Source: Bacteroidales bacterium | GTDB lineage: Bacteria; Bacteroidota; Bacteroidia; Bacteroidales; JACABE01 | Assembly (NCBI GenBank): GCA_023251515.1 | Contig: JAHEYQ010000040.1 | Coordinates: 1 to 45,458, forward strand | DNA: 45,458 bases | Direction: 5' to 3' | Shown here: in pieces, positions 9,034-21,092 of the stretch | Position numbering within the stretch: position 1 is the stretch's first letter | Layout of the letters: each line of letters starts with the position of its first letter | The notes under the pieces: generated by a model | What the model saw: only the letters and a program-made list of their open reading frames with translations | The model's database searches: none | Told to the model about the DNA's origin: nothing | Translations under genes and position numbers: made by a program

Positions 9034-11412
9034 TTACTTCCTTAAAAAACCCAGTTCGTAAACCATAGGTTGCAGTTTTTCTGTTAGTGCTTTGTAGGCT
9101 TCCTCGAATGCTTTGAAACTTACAGGCGGATAATCGCTGCTCGAATTTCTTGACTGTAATGCTTTACGTATCTGATACCAACCTACATCGGCACGGTTTA
9201 GTTTCAGTTCGTCTCTCACGCTTCTTACATCGGTATGTTCGAAAAAGGCTTGCCACAATTTTTTGCCTGCTTCCAATACGGCTTTTGCTTCTTCAGAAAA
9301 ATATTTATCTGCCATGTATTGCACCATAAAATCGGACTCAAACCTGTCGGGGGCATTTACTTCTGCCTCGGTATAGGGTATAAAATGATTAACGATGCTC
9401 CATTTTTTGCCGTTCCATTCCAGATCGTTGGCACTGGCGGTGAGGTTTTTCCCGTGAAATAACATCCAAATCAGGCAGTCCGTTTTAAATTCTTCCGTAA
9501 GTGGTTCTATAGGTTGTAAAAATTGGTCATTATGATTTATCCATGTATGTTTAATCAACTGACGAACAGAAAAAATAACAGAAGATTTCCATAAATTTTC
9601 AGATGTTACAAAAAATCCACCATCATGTCCAACCTTATATACTGAAGAAAACAAAGTGGTTTTTTGTTCAGAATGTTGTAAGTCATTACTGTCACAAAGC
9701 ATATATGCAATCGCATTATCAGACCATGGAGTTGTTGTTGTTATTGTTGAAGGAGAAACAGCATTTTTAAGAGCAACAACTTCTTTCTTGTTTGGCTTTG
9801 GTCTTACTATCCATCCATTTAAAAAAGTACTATTTGGGTAATTATAAAAAGTCTTTTCACCAATTGGATTTACATTTCTATCTAATACTTCAACATCTAT
9901 TTCTAAAATAGTTTTTTTTAAATTTTGATTCGTTTTCCAAACTAAAAAGCCAATCGGGAAATTTCCTTTTAATCCATCAAAAGCTTTACTATTTACAACA
10001 AAACCACCTAAATATTCAGCATTCCAAATTTGTCTAAATTTTTCAAAGTTTGTTGCATTTATATATTTAAGTGTACTGAACATTGCTATAGTAGCATTAG
10101 GAATTTCTTGTGCAATTCTTGCCACAAATTGTGTAAACAATTCATTACTAGCTTTACCGTAATTTTCCATTGATGAATTAGCAAATTTTGTCTTGGCAAC
10201 TTTTTCTTTATTTCCTCCGCCAATTCCTACACCAGATTCCGCATACGGAGGGTTCATCAATACCAATAATTTTTTTTCATCGGCAATAGCTTTGCGTAAG
10301 CTTTCGGGAACTTTTTCAGAAAGTGAATAATCTATTTCACCGAAATCGTTAATATCATCATTCAGGTAATCGTACTGAAAACGGGTGGCTGCTACACAGG
10401 TTTTGGTGGCTTTCATTACATCCACATCTGCCTGATCGAGCGTGCTCATATAAATATTGCGGGGGTTGCTGTGCTTAATTTCCAGATTGCCCACTCCGCA
10501 ACACATATCCCATACGATATATTCTTTCTGCCAGTTCATGCCCAGTGTTTCGGTAAGTTTATCATAGGCTTTGTCAACCACATTAAGAGGTGTGTAATAA
10601 GCTCCTTTAAAACTGCGTTCGTCCACAGGTATCAGACTGTCGCGGCGTTCGAGCAAATAATTGCGATATTCTGCCTTAGGTGGTTTGTGATAGATAGCCC
10701 AAAACTGACGGTAGCCTTCTTTGTTGCCCAGTTCGTAAATTTTACCGCCCAGACTGAAAACGGGTGCATTGTTTTTGTGCAGCAGTTCGGCAGGCAGGTT
10801 GTCGTGGGTAGAAACGGTGCCATCGTGCATAATATCGGCAAAAAACAGCAGGGCATAATCTTCTTCGTCTATTCCCTTTATTTCGCGACCAATCATCAAT
10901 ACCCATTTGTCGAAAACCTGTTTGAGGTTGTCGGGGGTAATCTGGGTGCGGATAATATCGCCGTTTTTGATGGCGTTTTTAATGGTATTGATAAATTCTT
11001 CTTCGTGGGTTTCTATTTTAAACGAAACAAAATGAGTACCTATATGTGCCGAAATTGCATCTAAAGCTTCTGATGTGTAGCTGCTTGCCGATTTGCCCCA
11101 TTTGATGGTTTTCTTTTCGAGAAAGGGGAGTACATCGGCACTTTTCATAATGGCTGCTTTCTGGGTATCGATAACACATAAAAACGGAGGAATATTTTCT
11201 CCTTTGTTGAGGGCATCCTGCACATAATGCATCAGCTGGGTAAACATGGCATAGGTGGAGTGTTTGCCGCTGTCTTTGGCTTCAAACCAAATTTCTTTGG
11301 TTTGTATGTCGATAAGGTTTTTCTGATATTCTTTTAACCCCAGTGCTTTGATATAGGCATCTTTAACATCTTCTTCGCTGCTGGCTTTTTTTAGTTTTTC
11401 GTAAAGGCTCAT
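9034..11412 (-). CDS. Type IIG-like restriction-modification enzyme / adenine-specific DNA methyltransferase
   Basis: The ATG at 11412 (MSLYEKLKKA) gives 792 residues; an upstream ATG at 11454 would add 14 residues. The N-terminal region has a PD-(D/E)xK-like pattern (LIDIQTKEIWFEAKD; D35, E44, K46) compatible with a nuclease. The methyltransferase part follows, with motif X-like GAYYTPLNVVD (~270), SAM motif I WDMCCGVGN (~301-309) and catalytic NPPY (387-390), the order of gamma-class N6-adenine enzymes. The ~350 residues after it probably hold target recognition. Length and layout fit a single-chain Type IIG or BREX/PglX-like enzyme. No separate R or S subunit is adjacent. The gene is bounded on both sides by copies of the 157-bp element, which suggests an acquired defence module. 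Confidence 0.75.
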   Translation of the reverse strand: MSLYEKLKKASSEEDVKDAYIKALGLKEYQKNLIDIQTKEIWFEAKDSGKHSTYAMFTQLMHYVQDALNKGENIPPFLCVIDTQKAAIMKSADVLPFLEKKTIKWGKSASSYTSEALDAISAHIGTHFVSFKIETHEEEFINTIKNAIKNGDIIRTQITPDNLKQVFDKWVLMIGREIKGIDEEDYALLFFADIMHDGTVSTHDNLPAELLHKNNAPVFSLGGKIYELGNKEGYRQFWAIYHKPPKAEYRNYLLERRDSLIPVDERSFKGAYYTPLNVVDKAYDKLTETLGMNWQKEYIVWDMCCGVGNLEIKHSNPRNIYMSTLDQADVDVMKATKTCVAATRFQYDYLNDDINDFGEIDYSLSEKVPESLRKAIADEKKLLVLMNPPYAESGVGIGGGNKEKVAKTKFANSSMENYGKASNELFTQFVARIAQEIPNATIAMFSTLKYINATNFEKFRQIWNAEYLGGFVVNSKAFDGLKGNFPIGFLVWKTNQNLKKTILEIDVEVLDRNVNPIGEKTFYNYPNSTFLNGWIVRPKPNKKEVVALKNAVSPSTITTTTPWSDNAIAYMLCDSNDLQHSEQKTTLFSSVYKVGHDGGFFVTSENLWKSSVIFSVRQLIKHTWINHNDQFLQPIEPLTEEFKTDCLIWMLFHGKNLTASANDLEWNGKKWSIVNHFIPYTEAEVNAPDRFESDFMVQYMADKYFSEEAKAVLEAGKKLWQAFFEHTDVRSVRDELKLNRADVGWYQIRKALQSRNSSSDYPPVSFKAFEEAYKALTEKLQPMVYELGFLRK

Positions 11413-11474
11413 TATTGTATGGTTTAATTTCTGTAGCTGCGTTTGTTGGTGCAAATATAATTATTTTTTTATCA

Positions 11475-11547
11475 TGTTAATGCCCTACGGGCAATCTCTT
11501 TTTTTTGTGTACACTGTTTCTATTGATATTGATGCCCTACGGGCAAT
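11475..11547. repeat. Right half of the 157-bp nested inverted-repeat element
   Basis: Contains the inner arm ATGCCCTACGGGCAA and the outer arm TTGATATTGATGCCCTACGG of the unit, without its left half. It is immediately upstream of the restriction-modification gene. Confidence 0.85.
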
Positions 11548-11570
11548 TGGGGTATTTATTTGATACAAGA

Positions 11571-11593
11571 GAGGGAGAGAGGCTCTCTCTCTT
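11571..11593 (-). terminator. Possible stem-loop after the gene at 11641
   Basis: AGAGGGAGAG ... CTCTCTCTCT forms a 10-bp stem with one non-Watson-Crick position and a 3-nt loop, 47 bp beyond the stop of the unknown gene. There is no clear U tract, so the assignment is weak. Confidence 0.35.
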
Positions 11594-11640
11594 AGCTATT
11601 TGAGGCAGGGCTGACTACTCGATTATGTGCTGTAATTTTA

Positions 11641-12441
11641 TTATTCAATTTCAAATTCTAAATATGAAAACTCTTGAGTCAAGTCTAAAATTTCTCCAAT
11701 CTGAGTTGCAACTGCACACACTTTAAAACTAAATTCTTTTTTATATCTTTTATTATTCAGGTCTTTATATTCAATTTTTAGCTTAGGTTTTGGGAAATTA
11801 AAATCATTAAACTCAAAAATATTAAAATTATCTCCTTGATTATCTATTAGGTTATTTTTAAAAATTAAATATAAGTAATGTGAAAACAAAATAATTTCTG
11901 GAACTGCATGAAAGTGACTATGCTTCTGAATATTAATCGGTGCGATGTAATCAATAATTTGATTGTAAATATTCGCATTCGCTGAATAATGGAAACTGTC
12001 ATCTTTTGAATAATTTAGAAAATATATATTCAATTTTTTGTGAAAATCAAATGAATACTGGTTAGGCAATGAACTGTTAATAAGCTTAATTGCTTTTACT
12101 GTATTAAATTGCCATTCACATTTTATATATTTTGCTATACCTAATCCTAAATTATCAACTTTGTATTTTGGTGATATATCAAACTCAATTTGATTATAGT
12201 TATTTGAATAATCATTATAATCACAAACCTTATAATTAAGTAATTCATCGACTCCTTTTTGTAATGGATTTTTTGAGATTGAAACCAAAAAAGATTTTAT
12301 TAGAATTTCAGGTTTGTACAGAGATAATCTTTGCTTTTTAACCTCATTTAATGTAAAAACGGCAATAAGTGCGGATATAAATGTCCCAATCCCTGAGAGA
12401 ATTGCTATAAAGTCCTTATATTTTATCAAATATTCGATCAT
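11641..12441 (-). CDS. Membrane-anchored protein of unknown function
   Basis: This 266-residue protein is not recognised. One hydrophobic helix near the N-terminus (about residues 13-32, IAILSGIGTFISALIAVFTL) is followed by a basic stretch (KKQR). This predicts an anchor with a large cytoplasmic domain rich in Asn, Tyr and Ile. The layout resembles many small accessory or phage-defence-associated proteins, but no catalytic motif is visible. It is flanked by 157-bp-type repeats on both sides. Its leader shares a ~95-bp segment with the leader of the DUF6766 gene at 39055. Confidence 0.6.
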   Translation of the reverse strand: MIEYLIKYKDFIAILSGIGTFISALIAVFTLNEVKKQRLSLYKPEILIKSFLVSISKNPLQKGVDELLNYKVCDYNDYSNNYNQIEFDISPKYKVDNLGLGIAKYIKCEWQFNTVKAIKLINSSLPNQYSFDFHKKLNIYFLNYSKDDSFHYSANANIYNQIIDYIAPINIQKHSHFHAVPEIILFSHYLYLIFKNNLIDNQGDNFNIFEFNDFNFPKPKLKIEYKDLNNKRYKKEFSFKVCAVATQIGEILDLTQEFSYLEFEIE

Positions 12442-12470
12442 GTGTCTTTGTCATTATAACTCATACTGAA

Positions 12471-12567
12471 TAAACATCTCCAATTGCATATATTTCCACT
12501 TTATAAAGATAATGGCAACTAAGATTATTATTCATTTTATTGATTATTAATTTATTTTTTCTACAAA
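12471..12567 (-). promoter_or_regulatory. Leader segment shared with 39773-39871
   Basis: About 95 bp, starting CTCCAATTGCATA on the plus strand, are nearly identical to 39773-39871. Both lie just upstream of a minus-strand gene and beside repeats. On the minus strand the segment contains TATCTTTATAAAG, a near match to the TAnnTTTG -7 box. It may be a mobile or duplicated promoter region. Confidence 0.5.
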
Positions 12568-12603
12568 TTTAATTATTTTATTTGATAAATATGTTTGCTT
12601 TTT

Positions 12604-13695
12604 TTGCCCGTAGGGCATTTATATCAATAGAAAAATATAACAAATAGATTATTGATTGTCCGTAGGACATAAACATATTTTCGATTTTTAAGGTTTATGC
12701 CCTACGGGCAATATTTTGTTTTTTGTGTACATTGTTTTTATTGATATTTATGCCCTACGGGCAATTTATTTTTTGTTTTCCTCTAAGTTTTTTTGCCCGT
12801 AGGGCATTTATATCCATAGAAAAGCATAACAAATAGATTATTGATTGTCCGTAGGACATATACATATTTGATTTAAGGTTAATGCCCTACGGGCAATATT
12901 TTGTTTTTGTAATTCATTGTTTTTATTGATATTGATGCCCTACGGGCAAATCAATTTTCTTTAAACTTCTTTGCTTTTTGCCCGTAGGGCATTTATATCC
13001 ATAGAAAAGCATAACATAATGATTATTGATTGTCCGTAGGACATAAACATATTTGATTTAAGGTTAATGCCCTACGGGCAATATTTTGTTTTTGTAATTC
13101 ATTGTTTTTATTGATATTGATGCCCTATGGGCAAGTTGTTTTCTGTTTTCGTCTAAGTTTTTTTGCCCGTAGGGCATATATATCCATAGAAAAGCATAAC
13201 ATATAGATTATTGATTGTCCGTAGGACATAAACATATTTGATTTAAGGTTAATGCCCTACGGGCAATCTTTCTTTTTATGATTTATTGTTTCTATTGATA
13301 TTGATGCCCTACGGGCAAGATGTATTTGTTTTGTTTGTTAGCTTCAAATTTTTTTTGCCCGTAGGGCAATTATATCCATAGAAAAGCATAACGTAATGAT
13401 TATTGATTGTCCGTAGGACATAAACATATTTGATTTAAGGTTAATGCCCTACGGGCAATATTTTGTTTTTGTAATTCATTGTTTCTATTGATATTGATGC
13501 CCTACGGGCAATTTGTTTTTTGTTTTCTTCTATTTTTTTTGCCCATAGGGCATTTATATCCATAGAAAAGCATAACGTAATGATTATTGATTGTCCGTAG
13601 GACATATACATATTTGATTTAAGGTTTATGCCCTACGGGCAATATTTTGTTTTTGTAATTGATTGTTTTTATTGAGATTGATGCCCTACGGGCAA
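12604..13695. repeat. Tandem array of six 157-bp nested inverted-repeat elements
   Basis: Units are 12604-12764, 12793-12949, 12978-13134, 13163-13318, 13355-13511 and 13539-13695 (156-161 bp each), separated by T-rich variable spacers of 27-36 bp. Each unit has outer arms starting TTGCCCGTAGGGCAT and ending ATGCCCTACGGGCAA. It also has inner arms TTGTCCGTAGGACAT and ATGCCCTACGGGCAA, separated by ~22 bp. Every arm is itself a mini-hairpin with a 5-bp stem and 3-nt loop. The array fills nearly all of the 1.35-kb gene-free stretch; I see no open reading frame of interest in it. Confidence 0.9.
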
Positions 13696-13743
13696 ATTAA
13701 TTCTCAAATCTGCAATCGTTATTCTCAAATTTAAATATTACAT

Positions 13744-13779
13744 AAAAAACCCGTCGGGAGCTATCGCACCCAACGGGTT
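13744..13779 (-). terminator. Rho-independent-like terminator of the carboxypeptidase-regulatory-like gene
   Basis: Stem AACCCGT / ACGGGTT with an inner GGG/CCC pair, followed on the minus strand by a run of six T residues. It lies 11 bp beyond the stop. A near-identical copy is at 40121-40155, after the decayed paralog. Confidence 0.8.
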
Positions 13780-13789
13780 GAGGTATTGA

Positions 13790-14725
13790 TTAAGCTTTTT
13801 GCATTTCGAAGTCGGCAATAGTTTCGTCTCCGGCTATTACTTTCTGGTTGGTAAGTGTAGCGGTTTGATAATCTATAATACTTATTTCTACTGTGTAAGT
13901 TCCGGCGGGCAGGCTGTCGAACAGATATTCGCCATCGCTGTCGGTTTCGGTTTTGTAGTCGGTGCCTGTCAGCTTAACGGTGGCACCTGCTATGGGTATT
14001 TCGTCAGCTTTGTCGCTAACCATTCCTGTCAAATTTCCGGCTTCTTCTTCAGTTACTTCGCCATTGCTCTTTTTGGCATGGCGTTTGGGCATGCTGTTGC
14101 GGGCGGCAACGTATGCATTGTAAGCCTCAGGATTTGTATTTCGCAAAATCAGCATCAGTTTATCAAAACTATCACTCAAAATTGCTTTGCCTTCTCTAAT
14201 TAATTTTGCAATAACTTTGGTTTGTTCGCTTCTTTGGTTTACTGCTACTTTATTAACCTGAGTTTTTGCATTGTAGTTGTCAATCAGTGCTTTTAGTTCA
14301 TCGAGTACATTGGTTGTAATGCCATAATCAGCCAAATCGGGCAGATTTTCTTTGGCTTTCACGTAAACTTTATCACAAATTATGCCCACTTGGTCGTCAG
14401 GCATCCTGTTTAAAGTTGTAATTGAATAATTTACATCAGCATCCAATGCTTTCAGATTTTTAGCAATGGCAAATGCTGACACCAATTGCCCTACTACAAA
14501 GGTTTCGTCAGTCATTTTCTGACGACGTTGCATTTTTTCTTCGGTAATTCCGGTAATGTTGGTACTTTGTTTCTGTACAGCATTACCAAGTTCGAAAATT
14601 ACCTCCTTAAGCCTTATTCTGGCACTTTTTAGTGGTAAAATGGGATCGATTACCAATGCATGATTTTCTGTTTCAATGTCAACTATTTTGAACATTGATA
14701 AATGATTTTCTTCAAATCTTTTCAT
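13790..14725 (-). CDS. Protein with C-terminal carboxypeptidase-regulatory-like domain
   Basis: This 311-residue protein has no signal peptide. Residues ~1-220 are mostly helical and not recognised. Residues ~232-311 form a carboxypeptidase-regulatory-like (CarboxypepD_reg) beta-sandwich, with GNLTGMVSDK, AGATVKLTGTDYKTETDSDG and LPAGTYTVEIS. Such domains are usually extracytoplasmic, so the lack of a leader is odd. The gene is bounded downstream by a strong terminator and the 157-bp array. Upstream it is preceded by a phased 21-bp tandem array. The last 17 codons plus terminator recur at 40121-40219 as the remnant of a paralog. The function is unknown. Confidence 0.75.
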   Translation of the reverse strand: MKRFEENHLSMFKIVDIETENHALVIDPILPLKSARIRLKEVIFELGNAVQKQSTNITGITEEKMQRRQKMTDETFVVGQLVSAFAIAKNLKALDADVNYSITTLNRMPDDQVGIICDKVYVKAKENLPDLADYGITTNVLDELKALIDNYNAKTQVNKVAVNQRSEQTKVIAKLIREGKAILSDSFDKLMLILRNTNPEAYNAYVAARNSMPKRHAKKSNGEVTEEEAGNLTGMVSDKADEIPIAGATVKLTGTDYKTETDSDGEYLFDSLPAGTYTVEISIIDYQTATLTNQKVIAGDETIADFEMQKA

Positions 14726-15152
14726 AAAATATAGATTTATTTAATAATAATTGTTTTGTCGATTTTAAGCCCGACAAGGCTATCTTTGAATCTTGCAGAG
14801 CAAGCTTGTGAGATCGGTATAGGTTTGCTGATTTGTGCACATACAGCATTGCTTTATGCACAGAGTCAATTGCTTTGTGCACAGCCTTCGTTGCTTTGCG
14901 CACAGTGCTCATTGTTGTATGCACAGACCAAATTGTTTGATGTAAAGAGCTTATTGTTTTATGCACAGCTTTCATTGTTTGGTGCATAGCATGCATTGTT
15001 TGGTGTAAAGAGCTTATTGTTTTGTGCACAGCCTTCATTGTTTTGTGCACAGCGTTCTTTGCTATTGTAATACAGTACATTACAATAGTAGCAAATCTTA
15101 GTATATTGATGCTAAAAATAGATAATAAGAGGATATTTATGTTTTGAGGCAT
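14712..15152 (-). CDS. Doubtful ORF over the 21-bp repeats (heptad-repeat protein?)
   Basis: An open frame of 146 codons overlaps the start of the next gene by 14 bp. Its centre is eleven 7-residue repeats of the type AVHKTMK / SLHQTIS, with hydrophobic residues spaced 4-3, formally a perfect coiled-coil heptad. Because the repeat period is 21 bp, such openness is expected on any frame lacking a stop, and the plus strand is also open at 14756-14989. I regard it as more likely non-coding leader DNA. Confidence 0.25.
   Translation of the reverse strand: MPQNINILLLSIFSINILRFATIVMYCITIAKNAVHKTMKAVHKTISSLHQTMHAMHQTMKAVHKTISSLHQTIWSVHTTMSTVRKATKAVHKAIDSVHKAMLYVHKSANLYRSHKLALQDSKIALSGLKSTKQLLLNKSIFYEKI
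14832..15062. repeat. Phased 21-bp tandem array, 11 units
   Basis: Eleven units start every 21 bp from 14832 without a single indel. The consensus is TTTGTGCACAG followed by a variable hexamer and a T-rich end (ATTGT). The GTGCAC core is palindromic and mostly conserved. The hexamers differ between units, apart from a few shared ones. The period equals two B-DNA turns. The array lies ~110 bp upstream of the carboxypeptidase-regulatory-like gene. Confidence 0.9.
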
Positions 15153-15301
15153 AATCGCAAAAAGTTTTATTAATTATATATATGTTAATTTCAATCATGC
15201 CGCTAAATTATAAATTATTTTTAAAATCCAAATGGTTTTTGAATATTTTTTTGTTAAAAAACATAAGATTTATTTGAAAATTAAAATCATTAAATATAAT
15301 T

Positions 15302-15667
15302 GATTAAGATAGCCTTAATATTCATGACCTAAAGGCAAAGGATTTAATTCCGTTATTTATCTTTTCTATTGATATTGAGCCCTACGGGCAAATTGTTTTG
15401 TGTTTCCTTATATGTTTTTTGCCCGTAGGGCATTTATATCCATAGAAAAACATAACATGATGATTAATTGTCCGTAGGACATATACATATTTGATTTAAG
15501 GTTAATGCCCTACGGGCAATATTATGGTTTGTGTTTATTGTTTCTATTGATATTTATGCCCTATGGGCAAATTTAGTTCTAAAATCTGCAATCCTTAATC
15601 GCAAACTATATTTTACATATTACATTTACATCATCAATTTTACATCCTGTTTATGCCCTAAAGGCAA
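15302..15667. repeat. 157-bp element (15419-15570) with degenerate flanking copies
   Basis: One complete unit lies at 15419-15570. A right-end fragment precedes it (to 15391), as do decayed arms such as ATGACCTAAAGGCAA (~15324). A further decayed arm (ATGCCCTAAAGGCAA) is near 15653. This accounts for most of the ~650-bp gap before the MATE gene. The remainder (15153-15300) is plain AT-rich sequence. Confidence 0.8.
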
Positions 15668-15777
15668 TTCTCTCTAAATTCAGAAATTATAAAATCATCT
15701 ACTCAATTATTCTCTCATTCAATAATCAATTTCCGCCATTCAGCATTAATTATAATGCTGATTATATGGAATTGCTG

Positions 15778-15785
15778 TAATTTTG
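15778..15785 (+). promoter_or_regulatory. -7 promoter element (TAATTTTG) of the MATE gene
   Basis: TAATTTTG fits the Bacteroidota TAnnTTTG -7 box and lies 20 bp before the ATG, giving a short leader. A matching -33 TTTG is not evident. Confidence 0.45.
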
Positions 15786-15805
15786 CTTTCTGATTAAAAT
15801 CTAAT

Positions 15806-17194
15806 ATGATACTCAAATATCTCAAAAAAAACTTTTCAGCTTATCATAAACCGGGCGGACAGAAAGAACTGTTGGGCTTGGCTTTGCCTATGATTATAGC
15901 TACTGCCAGTGATGGCGTTATGACTTTTACCGATCGTTTGTTTCTGGCTAAAGTGGGTTCCGAACAAATGAACGCATCTTTGGCAGGAGGTACATCTATT
16001 CAGATGCTCACATTTTTCTTTATCGGACTTATTGGCTACACTACTGCTCTTACAGCCCAGTATCTTGGTGCAAATGAAAAACACAATTCTTCCCTCACTA
16101 CCTTTCAGGCAATTATAATCAGTTTGCTTGCCTGGCCCCTGATTATTGCTTTTAAGCCATTACTGGGAATGATGTTCACATGGTTGAATACGCCACAGGC
16201 TCAAATCAGTTATCAGATTGAATATATTTCGGTGCTTGCTTACGGTGTTATTTTTATGCTGCTCAGGCATACATTAAGTTGCTATTTTGTTGGTATTGGG
16301 CGTACTAAAATTGTTATGGTGGCTACGGTTTCAGCCATGTTATGCAATGTATTGCTCGATTATGTACTAATTTTCGGTAAATTCGGAATCAAGCCTATGG
16401 GAATAAGTGGTGCAGCCATTGCCACCGTTTCCGGTTCGGTTGTTGCAGTAATTATTTTACTCATTGCATATTGCAGCAAACAGAATTTCAGGGAGTTTTA
16501 TATTGGTAAATCATTTCATTTTTCATCAGTAATAATGAAAAAATTGCTCTATTACGGCTCACCGGCAGGTTTTGAAATGCTTTTAAATTTTATTGCTTTT
16601 TTCTTTATGATTGCCATGTTTCAATCTAAAGGAGATGTGGAATCTACGGCTACTACTATTATGTTTAACTGGGATCTGGTGTCGTTTATACCACTTATCG
16701 GAATCGAAACGAGTGTAACCAGTCTGGTAGGCAGATATATGGGAGCAGGTAAACCACATTTTGCCCATAGGGCTGCATTATCAGGAATAAAAACCGGAAT
16801 TTTTTATTCTGTATTAATACTCATCTTATTTATATTTATTCCAAAATCATTGGTTCTGGTTTTTCAACCTGATATCGACTCAAATATTTTTGAAAAAGCA
16901 TTACCGATAGCCGTAAATATGATACAAATCGCATCATTATATGTACTTGCAGAAACTGTAATTGTGGCAATAGTAGGAGCTTTAAGAGGTGCCGGCGATA
17001 CACATTTCACAATGATAGCTTCTGTAGCAGCACATTGGACCTTTGTACCGGTATTATACCTTTGTCTCCATGTTTTTAATTTGTCGGTTCCATTCAGCTG
17101 GTTTATACTTGTAGTGTTTTTCCTTATTTTCACATTAGTTTTGGTTAAACGCTTCAAAAGCGGAAAATGGAAAAAGATTAAAGTTATTTCATAA
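15806..17194 (+). CDS. MATE family efflux transporter
   Basis: This 462-residue integral inner-membrane protein has about 12 hydrophobic helices in two related halves. MATE hallmarks are LALPMIIATASDGVMTFTDR near the N-terminus, MGISGAAIATVSGSVV (~195-212) and GALRGAGDTHFTM (~393-405). MATE proteins export cationic drugs, organic compounds or lipid-linked substrates using Na+ or H+ gradients. It stands alone on the plus strand between a minus-strand accessory region and the minus-strand LigA operon. The substrate cannot be inferred. Confidence 0.92.
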   Translation: MILKYLKKNFSAYHKPGGQKELLGLALPMIIATASDGVMTFTDRLFLAKVGSEQMNASLAGGTSIQMLTFFFIGLIGYTTALTAQYLGANEKHNSSLTTFQAIIISLLAWPLIIAFKPLLGMMFTWLNTPQAQISYQIEYISVLAYGVIFMLLRHTLSCYFVGIGRTKIVMVATVSAMLCNVLLDYVLIFGKFGIKPMGISGAAIATVSGSVVAVIILLIAYCSKQNFREFYIGKSFHFSSVIMKKLLYYGSPAGFEMLLNFIAFFFMIAMFQSKGDVESTATTIMFNWDLVSFIPLIGIETSVTSLVGRYMGAGKPHFAHRAALSGIKTGIFYSVLILILFIFIPKSLVLVFQPDIDSNIFEKALPIAVNMIQIASLYVLAETVIVAIVGALRGAGDTHFTMIASVAAHWTFVPVLYLCLHVFNLSVPFSWFILVVFFLIFTLVLVKRFKSGKWKKIKVIS

Positions 17195-17199
17195 AAACG

Positions 17200-17274
17200 A
17201 TTATAAACCAATGAGATTTATAAATATGTTCATTTTAATGTGGAATAATTCCTATCAGAAATATGTTATAGTTT
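17200..17274. repeat. ~75-bp repeat, copy 1
   Basis: Aligns with 24961-25034; both end ATCAGAAATATGTTATAGTT. It lies just after the MATE stop. A partial third copy of the left part is at 17390-17440 (TTATACCAGATTGATTAATA). The rest of 17275-17466 shows nothing else. Confidence 0.65.
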
Positions 17275-17389
17275 AAGTAATAAAATAAACAAGCCTTTTA
17301 CATATTTCAGTTCAATATAAATATAAACTTATATGTATCAATTTTGACATAATTTTTAGAAATCAAAAATCTACATCGTTTATTTATAA

Positions 17390-17440
17390 ATTATACCAGA
17401 TTGATTAATAAACAAATTCATAAATGGATTGTAAAATATT
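17390..17440. repeat. Partial copy of the ~75-bp repeat
   Basis: ATTATACCAGATTGATTAAT and the following AAACAAATTCAT correspond to the left half of 24961-25034 with several substitutions. Confidence 0.45.
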
Positions 17441-17466
17441 TAAGCAAATTGCACTTATAACATATA

Positions 17467-21091
<3,625 letters not shown>

Positions 21092-21092
<1 letters not shown>

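Noticed and set aside
10471..11064. Long plus-strand ORF (197 codons) inside the restriction-modification gene.
   Set aside because: Antisense shadow of a conserved gene without recognisable domains or start context.
14756..14989. Plus-strand ORF over the 21-bp repeats.
   Set aside because: A by-product of the 3n repeat period, antisense to another equally open frame, with no family resemblance.
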